64,000 nt of DNA from Paulownia fortunei (Eukaryota; Streptophyta; Magnoliopsida; Lamiales; Paulowniaceae), in contig CM033123.1 of NCBI GenBank assembly GCA_019321725.1, forward strand, positions 186,001-250,000, in the 5' to 3' direction. The translations under genes and the position numbers were made by a program. The notes under the pieces were generated by a model. That model made no database searches and was not told the DNA's origin. It saw only the letters and a program-made list of their open reading frames with translations. Below are positions 50,143 through 64,000 of this stretch, piece by piece; position 1 is the first letter of the stretch, and the number at the start of each line of letters is the position of its first letter.

Positions 50143-53100
50143 CTAGTCACGCTGTAGAGCTCTGGGATCAAGTGGAATTGTTCCAACTGTCAAAAAACCA
50201 GAAGACTCTGTTCCCATAACTTTGACTGGCATTGACCCTATAGTGACAACATTAACCAGCTCACTGTTTGTTGTGTTAGAAACAGCAGCAGTAGGCAACG
50301 AACACCCTGACTCTGGCTCATCTGAATGTATTGTATATGTACTAATTTTTAATTCATCGACGACGATTGGCTCTCCATCTGCTGAAACTTGACAGCTCCC
50401 ACCAACACCTTTTAAATTGTTGGGATTAGTATCTAAGGAGACTTGCCCTGTAGAAGCAGAGTGGTTCTTTGCCGAACAGTCTGATTCACCATCTGCTGAA
50501 TCTTTGTTTTTGTTCACAATAGTCAAATTGTTAGCATCATGTTTGGCACCGTTTACACCTCCAATAGAAGGAGAATCATGAATAGACTGAAGCTTGCGAG
50601 GAGGATCCAGTAGTGGAACAAGATATGGATTTTCATAGCTCTTTATAAGAAGCCTGGCTCTCTCTTCCTGCATGATCCGTTGTCTATTCTCATAGTACAT
50701 GAAGTCATCAAGCAAGGATGTCTTTACCGTATAGCTTTTGAATATTTGCAGCATCTCCAAACCTTTCTTGTGGCATATCTGAAAACAATAATTACCACAA
50801 TTTAGGCAAGCTGATCACCTTAAACTGAGGTCAAACTAAGAACCTGAATATCCATACCAGCCCTTAGTCCTCAACAAGTCAAGACATTAACTCTTGAATT
50901 TACAGAACAGGTGAAATATAACTAATAGTTCAATAAAGAAAGAGAAATCCTGATTCCATCCACAGTGTCCAGTAAGCAAAATTCATGATGAAGAACCAGT
51001 TCCAACAAAATCTAAACCCATTGGAGCTTGCAGCAGCCAAAATGTGTTAACTTTCACCACTAAAAAGGTAGGAGGGTGAACAGGAGTGGTTTTCTCTTTT
51101 TTCTTTTTATTAATTAATTAATTTTTCTTTTATTATTATTATTTATTTATTTTTTATTTTTTATTTTTTTTATATTTTTTTTTGGGGTGGGGGGGGTGGG
51201 GTGGCAACTTTTTCCACATAAATGATGCCAGCATTCAACAACAGATGCATATTAAAAAAGAATGAAAAAAGGACATCACACCAAGATAAGAAGTGTAAGG
51301 ATACCTCTTGTGTGTCTCTGCTGTTGGTCACTGGCTTGTTCTCGTTATTCTCTAGTATGATGTGCCTAAAATTGGGGTTTGGCAAATCCTTTATAATGTG
51401 CCACTTCACAGGAAAGCTACCACTCCATTTATCTTGCTGCCAGAAATCCATATCTCTATGGAAGTCCACAGGGCCAGTCATCTCTGCAACACCACAGAAC
51501 TGGCCACTAGCATTAACCTGAAGTTCAGAAAGAAAAAAGAGCACCAATCAGTAACATTAAATGAATAAAGGGCAAAAAACATACTCGGCCTGTAATACAA
51601 AAACATAGATTAGATAGGTGCTTAACAAAGACGTGAGAAACGGTCACTTACGGAAAAGAAGAGGAAGATAGGGCAGCCTCTTGAATCTCCTGCTGCTATT
51701 CTCTGGGCATCTTCATACGCAGCACTAAGCTTCTTGTTTCCATTAGGTGTAGATGACCAAACATTATACTTTATACTCTTATGCACATCATCCTCACTAT
51801 ACGATTTGATCACAAAGAACTTTGCATTTGTATAATCCACAGGGAAATCAACCTTGTTATACTGGTCCGTAAAGATAATGATGTTTCCTTGGGCATCCGG
51901 ATTTCCAGCCCTTGTTGTATAGGCTTTAACCACCAATTGATTCTTCGATTTGTTCATTCTAGACCCCCGATTCTGCTCGCTCAATGTCTCAGGGCTGACT
52001 CTTTCATCATCAGGCACCCTCCCGTAGAGTATCTTGGGCTTAACTTTATGTACAGATGCCCGGCCATGATTGCTCGATTCAAAACCAGACAATCCATTTG
52101 CAGAAGTAAAAGCACTCTTTAATTGGCTACCAGCCGATGAAGCCTTCCCATGTAAACCATTTTCTGTGCCTTGAGGACCTCTAACCTAATAGACAAGATT
52201 TGAACAGAACAGTGATGATCTAAAACATGGGAAGATAGATGTGTTATTTGAGATAACTCATTTTATAAAAAGACATGCACTATCTTGTAAAAGATACTCA
52301 CTTGGGAACTTTGTGATGATGCTTGACTCATAAAACTACCAGAAGTAATACTTGGCACAGGCTGCTTGCCAGATCCACTATTAGCTCTACCTCCTTCAGA
52401 TACCCTTGCATAGGAATTTCTTCGACTAGAGGCATCCCCTACTGCAGTCAGTGAAGAATTAGGAGCATTTGAAGGCAAATTGTGTTTAGCAACTAGACCA
52501 TCAACTCTGTTAACAGATACAGTATTATCAATGAATGAGTCTGCTATCCCATTTGCAACAGTCTCAGGCCTTGACTGAAGAACCACAGGCACATATGCAG
52601 GCGATGAAACGGAATTTTCATATGAGGGAATTGCATAGTACTGTTGGGGCGTCACAATCGATCCATCCACTCCTATCATCGCACCAGGAATATAAGGATT
52701 GTATGGGTTATAAGGAGACGGTCCATATCCATAGCTAGGAGTATAATATACATATGGCAGACTTTCATTCGCCGCACCCTGTAAGAAAAGAACCAGATTT
52801 AATATCTTAATCTGGAAAAGAACGCAAATATATAAGCCAGAAGAAAACGACTCACGGTATACTGAATATCTTGACCATCCAGGCCAAAAATCCTATGGTG
52901 GTCTTCCCAGTCACCGGTTGATTCAAATCCTACCAAAAAACGAAAGAGCTCATCTCGAGGTGCCATGGATAATTACTGTCAACTCACTCAATCATAAATA
53001 TAATGTGCATTCAATTTTATTTCAATAAGTCAAACATTGCTTATAAAATTTATTACCTGTACAGATATATCCATAGCTGGTGGCAGTAGGATAATACAAG

Positions 53101-53466
53101 CCCTGGTCGAGAAGGTAGTCCTGGGCTCCCTCGTTATACATGGATTCGAATTGTTCAAATTGAGGAGTAAGCTTTGGGTTTAACTCAGTACCTTGAATCT
53201 GGGAAATCCAAAATACTCTCAATTAAAATCAATCTACATATTAAAAGGAAAAGATAACGATGTGCTAAATATTATAAACCCAACCACCGCCCACCCAAAT
53301 ATATGAAGATAGAGAAGCAGAAAACCTGCCACACCACTGACCCACTCTACAAGGAGAAGTCATGACATAAGATAAGATAAAAAGGAAGATAAGCTATATG
53401 ACCATCACAGAAGATTACCAGATAGATATCAGCAAGTCCTTGATCAGGAACATTGTACACTTCCAT
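50143..53466 (-). CDS. ECT: YTH-domain m6A reader, ECT family (YTHDF type)
   Basis: Cytoplasmic reader of N6-methyladenosine in mRNA. Coding exons (-): 53466-53419 (exon begins 53483), 53198-53057, 52929-52856, 52778-52302, 52185-51652, 51517-51305, 50778-50143; in frame throughout, 707 aa. The N-terminal half is low-complexity and aromatic ([23 protein letters not shown], many Ser/Asn), as in plant ECTs. The YTH domain spans about 350-500: [74 protein letters not shown] and [15 protein letters not shown]. The three cage tryptophans fall at about 390, 451 and 456. The start is the first usable ATG after the leader splice, in good context (GGGATGG). The C-terminal 200 residues are Ser/Asn-rich and differ from ECT2. 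The exact ECT number is not decided. Confidence 0.93.
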
Positions 53467-53970
53467 CCCAGGACTTGCCACCCCTACAGAGACACATAGC
53501 AATATGTAAGTGCAATAGAGCTCAAGGAGAAACTGTAACCTTGATTGAAACCTCAAAACCTCAGATAGAGTTATCATATTGACCAGAAAACAATTACACA
53601 TCTGACGAGATAACCTAAAGTAACAGAAGAACGGAATTTCCAGAACAATTGACACTGGAGCACAAATGATTTACGCTCATCCACCCAATGAAGTTAGCAA
53701 GGATGGACCTAGGTGCTCTTAGACTTATAAGTTATATCAGAGTAAGAAGTGTGTAGTTATTGCAACAGACCTTAAAATTTTCTTTCAGAAGTATTATAAT
53801 TTACTTATTCAGTATGTCATTATTTGCATAGGGTGATGGGTTTTAATTTTATTTTTTTTGGGTATAGACTAAAGATCCTACATACTAGCTAGTCGAGTGT
53901 ATATACACAAATACACATTCAAATAAATGGTACATAAAAACAATCATGGCTAAAGCAATCATTCAATTAA

Positions 53971-55430
53971 GAATAAAATACAGTTTGCCCCCACAAACTA
54001 TGGGGTAACAAATGCTCACCCAAACTCAGAGTGATACACTTCAGTTCCTGACACTATCAGTCGAAGAGAAAGACAAGTAACAGTGTTAATATCCAGTTTG
54101 AATTTAGTAAACTACCCTTCAATAGTACTATGAAGGGCTAGGAATACCCCAAAGGCCTTTTTCAAAACTTGAAATTACCCTTTGGAGAAGAAAATTTGCA
54201 TCATTTTGATTCTGAAGTTGCATGAAATAACAAGAAATTCATCCACGTAAAATGCGGTCTACGGAAAAGACATTTATTCATAGGAAAGAAAGCAAATATT
54301 TTTTTGTGGACAGTCAAAAAAAGGGTAGATTTACCCTATATGTTGAAATATCTTATATATACTTCAAATATATAATTTTAAGTCTATATTTTCTAGATTT
54401 AAAATACATTGTACTATATACCTTAAATATTATCTAGATTTAATTATCTAAGTCTAAAATACATCTTTTATACATTTTATGTTTTATAAAATAGATGCTA
54501 AAATGTTTTATCCAAATAAAAAAGTATCACATTAATTTGATGATTCTTAACCATTTTCTAAACTTATATTTTTTTGTGTTGTTAGTCAATCCAACTGGGC
54601 TTAAATAAAACAATTATTATATTTTGGGTAACACAAGGGAATTTATATACCATAATCAAAACAATTGTATTTAAAATTTTAGAATTTTAAACTTTACCCA
54701 GATTTTTTGTTACTTTGGCCTTCTAAAATATATAATTAATTACTTTCATAATCTTTATATCACATTAATACTTTACTTTTTCCAATTACATGTGCTGTCT
54801 TTATATGTAAGTATATATATTACAAAACCATGCATATCTCTTAAATCCCATCAATTTTCCTCACAATGATTTCTTTTTGTTTCTTTCAATATATTTCACT
54901 ATTTGGACTCATTTTACTTTTTTGTACCCCTAAATAATTTTCTGTGCATAATTTTGTGATACAATTCTAAAAAAGTTTCACTCGAAATCCCTTTACTTCT
55001 ACAAATTAATTTTTTCTTTTATATTGTGCATTCAACTCAAGGTATAAATTGTCTACAATTAATGTTTCATATGCTAGACACCTCTCTCTGTCTCCTTTTG
55101 TTTGGTAGAAACAACTAGACATATCTAAAAAACTCACAGTATTTCTACTAACAATGAAAAGAGAACTCATAAACGAAGTGGACACAAATAATTGAGTGCA
55201 ATAACTAAGAAGGGAAAAGGTGGGTGAAAATTCATGGATAAAGTAATTAAGAACAATATATAATGCTTGTCAACAAAGAATTCTGAAAAATCCAAAGTAA
55301 AGTCAAACCATCTATGCCAAACAGGTTCACTAATGGAAGTTAACAACAGGGGCTGAAGTGTACAGTTGAAGAGTTTACGGGGTATTTGTCACATGCCCCA
55401 TAGTTGAGGGGAGCAAACTGTATTTTGTCC
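53971..55430. mobile_element. Mutator-like terminal-inverted-repeat element in the YTH leader intron
   Basis: The left end starts GAATAAAATACAGTTTGCCC at 53971. The reverse complement of the right end starts GGACAAAATACAGTTTGCTC at 55430. The inverted repeat runs on for about 85 bases at roughly three quarters identity, including ACTATGGGG and ACACTTCAG. Flanking 9-mers are TTCAATTAA (53962-53970) and TTCAATTTG (55431-55439), 7 of 9 alike, fitting the 9-bp duplication of Mutator-like elements. The 1.46-kb body is AT-rich with no transposase frame. It makes up most of the 2.5-kb intron between the leader exon and the first coding exon. Confidence 0.7.
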
Positions 55431-55986
55431 TTCAATTTGTCACCACAAAAGAGAAAGGAGTACCTCAAAACTCATATTTAATTACACCTTCATGAAAAAC
55501 AATGAAACAATTATGAGCTAGACACCCCTACTACCCCAAAATTGATACAAAATTCCAAAACCACAATCTTCAACAGGATTTTCCCTTAATCAAAGAAATC
55601 CATTTCCTGCACCATTCATGTAAACTTAAAGCCATAAAAACATTTTGTTGGACAAGAATTAAGCAAGATTACAAATCGAACCCAGCAAAAAAATAATCCT
55701 AACATCAAACTCACTTCAACAAAATAACAGTTCTCAACTCAATCAATCCCCAAGAAATCAAGTCAACCCTTAAAACTCCCCCAAGCTAAAGAAAGTTATC
55801 AACAGAAATATACTCTATATTGCAACCCAATATTAACTTTGACGTGACAAAATAATATGAGTACTCAAAAGACAAACAGAAATTTTCAAAACATTTGTAT
55901 TTACCTATAAAAAAATCGGTACAAGGAAGCAAGTGGAAGGAAAACCACAAAAGCATGCATAAAGAGAAATAGAGAAAAAAGAGTAC

Positions 55987-56180
55987 CGAAGAGAGAAGAG
56001 CAGATTCAAGCCATGGTTGACCCAGAAGCAGCTGGAAGATCAAACTTGAGAGTGGCTGAATTTGAATTCTTGATTTCTGGAGGAATGAGTATTAAATTCT
56101 TGGATTTTGTTTGTGATTATTACTATATGTAGAAGAAATTAATTTTTCAAAAGTAGACGCGGTTAAGAAAGAAAACCCTA
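55987..56180 (-). other. Untranslated first exon and core promoter region of the YTH gene
   Basis: On the - strand the exon ends at 55987 with the donor TCG|gtactc; its start is not known. It joins the acceptor gtag before 53483. It holds one ATG at 56014 (context ACCATGG), followed by GCT and TGA, so it cannot start the main protein. Upstream lies a telo-box, AAACCCTA on the + strand at 56173-56180, a motif common near starts of plant translation and cell-cycle genes. Confidence 0.55.
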
Positions 56181-59100
56181 GAGAGAGAAAATAAAAGGCG
56201 GTCGAAAGCGGAAAAAATGAAAGCTTGCAAAATGTTTGGAGAGAGAGAGAGAGAGATTTGCTGGCACAAGCTGCACTACACGAAGAGGAATCCAGTGCTT
56301 GGTTGTACTATTCAAAGCTCGAAACTACTAAAATAGCCTTGGGTTTGAAATTTCGGACAAAACAACCAAGGTTAGGGGGCGTGGGAAAGAAAGCAGAAGA
56401 AGGAACCAGAAGTTTGGGTTAACTTTATCTTTATTTTAACAGAAAACAGAAAAGAAAAGGAGTACTGTGGCTTTGTTTGCATATTTCAGTTTCAGTAGTT
56501 TAATATTTTTAAAAAATAAAATTGAATATTCAATTGAATCCTTTAAAATTATTTTCATTCATTTTCAAAATATTACAAAAAAATTCTAATCATTAATATA
56601 CATGTATATATATTTATTTTGCATATGTTCAAATTATCTTATCAATAAAAATATATATTTACAACATATAATTATTACGTTAATCCAAAAATAATATGTA
56701 ATAATATAAAATCACGATGTGATATCAATAACTAGACAAGATATGAAATCTATAGTAAAAATTATTTTCTTAAAATTAAAATTAAATATATGTCATAATT
56801 TCCTTCTATTTTCAAAAAATAAAAATTTTCATAAACATTGAAAGCGAAGCCAGACTAATTCACACAAAGCTAAGTTTAAAACTGAGCTTTGAGTTTTTGA
56901 GTTTTGATTGATTATTTAGAAGATACAAATGAAATTTGGATTAGAACTAGAGGTATTTTGAGTTTTATGTTTTTACAACTTTCATAAAAGAAATTTTCAA
57001 GAAAGATAGAAGATTTAATTACAAAATTACTCCTAAGTTTTCAATTTTAAAATCTACCCTTTTAAATTTTGAATTTACAAATATTCCGTTGCGATTAACA
57101 AATTTTTACTCCTACCATTAAATTGAATAAAAAACAAAAATAGGTAAAAAAAAAAAAATTAAACGGACAATTTTGCCCATCGTCTTTTATTTTTCCAAAA
57201 TAAACATTAACTTAGATCTCATCATTAAGCGAAGATCCCTGTTTTTTTATTTGGGAAAAAAAATTGTTTTATCGAAATTTTGAAGTAGGGTGTGGGGTAC
57301 ATGAGGTTCGGGGTGGGGGTGGGGGAGGAGATGGGAGGATGAGGGGCGCTGCTGGCGAGGGACTGGGTGGTGAGTCTAGGTTGCGGGGAGGAGGATTTGA
57401 CAGGTTGATTGGCTTGGGGTTGGGGGGAAAGGGTTGACAGTGGCCTCAGGGTTGAGGTGAGGGTTGATGGGGTTGGAGCTTGGAACTTGGGAGGTGATGG
57501 CCATGGGAGTGGGAGAAGGAAAGGTATTGTACATATTATTAGGTGCATGCATTTTGTATTTGAGTATTTTGATTAATAAAAAATAAAATATTTAACATTT
57601 TGTAATATAAATTCAAAAAGGGAGGATAGGGGTGGTTTAGTGAAGATGGCCCTTTTTTTATCCTTTCATTTTTCTTTTTCTTTCAATAATTTTTATTTTA
57701 TGTTTTTTTTTTAATTAAGAAATATTCTAAATACATTATCAAAACTATTTTTTCTATTGTATCTATTTAAAGTTTGAATTTAAATAAGATTTTTAGATTT
57801 TAAATTTGAAATTCTCTTAATATTTAAACATTTATTTAATTTCAAGCTAAGTAATTCGGTTATTCAAACTATGCTAGTGTAGAACATAATAAATTTGTAT
57901 TTTGTATGCAATAACTTTCAAACATATTTAGCATAATAGTGCGACAATTTTCATATATATATTTATATTTAATTTTATTGAAATTTTTGTTTGAAATTTC
58001 CAAAAGGAAGAAGATTAAATAAGTTTACATTATTTTTTTCTGTTTATGGCCAATAAGAAATAATTTAAATATATTATCCAAACTACTTTTCTATTTTCTT
58101 TATTTAGAGAAATTAAATTTGTTTCTTATTATTCAAGTACGAAATTTTATTGACATTTGTAAATTTATTTATGATAAATAGTTTAAAATTAATTATACTA
58201 GTTTTATTTATAATAAATTAGTATTTTTAGTGGAATATTTTTCAAATATAGTAATACTTTTAAATTTTTGAAAATTTAGTTTCAAAATATCATAAGAAAA
58301 ATTAATAAACTTAAGGTTAAATAATAATTAGCCGCTATATATGAAAATATAATGATTACATCTCCTAAATATTGTAAAGGATTACATTTATACTCGAGGA
58401 CATTTTTGTTCAATATGAGCAAAATAAGCTTTCCCCACCCCATCTCTTTTTGGCTGAAGTCAGCAATTTTTCAAATAGTAATAGCAGAAGACGTGATGTG
58501 CAATCTGTAACACAGAGAGAATAATTTTTATTTTAAAACTAAAAAGGGTAACTTTTATAATAGATCAAGCCTATTAACCCAAGATAGCATTGGTAACAGT
58601 TACAATCATGAATTGATGAATTCTCATGATTGAGAGATATTATATCCACCTTTTTTTCAAAAAGAGACAATTTTGCAAGTCTGCCACTCCAACTTTTAAG
58701 ACAGCAAACTGTTCAAATTGATGGACAAGCGCCAAATAAACACTCCTATATGGTTACCCAAAAAACCTAAGAAGCTCTTTTGAAAACTCAATTCCAAAGG
58801 ACTCTCAACAAAAGAAAAGCTAGTACAAAATAACAAACAAAATGAACATTCTTGGCAGTAAGCAGTGGAACATCGCAATAATTCTTACCCAACTAACGAT
58901 TTTAGCAAGTCCCCAATAAACAATGCATGCAGGCCAGATCAAGCACATCTAAAACAGTAAGAAAAAAATAGCAAATGGATAAACTGAAAAATCTGGGGAT
59001 ATACATATTACCCCAAGGCAATAGAAAGGAAAGGTTAATAACTGCTACAATGCATTCCATAGGATTCTCTCCCACAAAATAGTAGCACTTTAAGGACACC

Positions 59101-59284
59101 GGATGCCAGTTTGCTTGCTTCTACAAAGTGGCAATGCCAAAATTGTCACTCCCCCCCTGTAGAGCTCAACCACAGTAGATTGTAATTATCTTTCCTCAGG
59201 ACTGGAAAACATATTCAAGAGATATTGATGAACTTAAACCGTCTACCTCAATAATGATAATTTGAGTACAGCATCTCTGTCACT
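56181..59284. other. Intergenic region between YTH gene and DEAD-box helicase
   Basis: Distal promoter of the YTH gene at the left and 3' UTR of the helicase at the right (the stop is at 59285). A short GA run lies at about 56238-56254. A strongly G-rich island on the + strand at about 57290-57530 (runs such as gggtgggggtgggggagg) stands out from AT-rich flanks. Its reverse strand gives a 107-codon Pro/Ser/Thr-rich open frame that looks like a composition artefact. The rest is AT-rich with no supported gene, RNA or paired repeat ends. Confidence 0.35.

Positions 59285-64000
<4,716 letters not shown>

Noticed and set aside
57225..57548. 107-codon Pro/Ser/Thr-rich frame on the - strand
   Set aside because: It is the complement of a G-rich tract; low complexity explains the lack of stops. 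No family signature beyond Pro/Ser runs.

Overview
The window is nuclear DNA of a dicotyledonous plant. It shows long AT-rich intergenic stretches, GT-AG introns in every gene, and proteins that match known Arabidopsis families almost domain for domain. I found no tRNA, rRNA, CRISPR array or prokaryotic-style operon. Eight genes were found. Six are complete and were resolved exon by exon with consistent splice phases. Two are cut by the window edges.

Layout, left to right: (1) the last codons of an unrecognised + strand gene (1-278). (2) A calmodulin-binding transcription activator, CAMTA1/2/3 type, + strand, 13 coding exons, 971 aa (1835-9655). (3) Converging on it, a 31-exon KIN12 phragmoplast-orienting kinesin, POK1/POK2 type, - strand, 2,320 aa (11748-23720). 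(4) A 1-Cys peroxiredoxin, - strand, 220 aa (26310-27232), with RY and ACGT elements upstream that fit seed/ABA control. (5) Divergent from it, an INT4-type inositol/H+ symporter, + strand, 576 aa (28731-34565), with a 3.5-kb first intron. (6) The catalytically degenerate de novo methyltransferase homologue DRM3, - strand, 743 aa (39136-46267, plus untranslated leader exons to about 47.2 kb). (7) A YTH-domain (ECT family) m6A reader, - strand, about 707 aa (50143-53466), with a leader exon 2.5 kb upstream. (8) The C-terminal two thirds of a DRH1/RH14/RH46-like DEAD-box RNA helicase, - strand, running off the right edge (59285-64000), with a 33-bp tandem array coding RGG repeats and an RS-rich tail.

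The genes are a normal unlinked plant set and share no pathway. Several act on nucleic acids (CAMTA in transcription, DRM3 in RNA-directed DNA methylation, ECT and the helicase on RNA), but nothing in the sequence links them as a unit.

The parts most likely to be missing from standard annotation are the small non-autonomous transposons. There is a complete 482-bp TRIM retrotransposon with LTRs, an initiator-Met primer site and a perfect 5-bp target duplication (34773-35254). A 1.46-kb Mutator-like terminal-inverted-repeat element fills most of the YTH leader intron (53971-55430). A 1.85-kb Harbinger-like element lies between DRM3 and YTH (47587-49432). A 371-bp Tourist-like MITE sits in the DRM3 leader intron (46441-46811), and a degenerate Harbinger-like element lies in INT4 intron 1 (about 30120-31250). 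Other points are a start codon cut off from its reading frame by an intron (DRM3), an in-frame ATG followed two codons later by TGA in the YTH leader, and an open, in-phase exon-like segment of DRM3 that lacks a donor site. I did not find a convincing new biological system.
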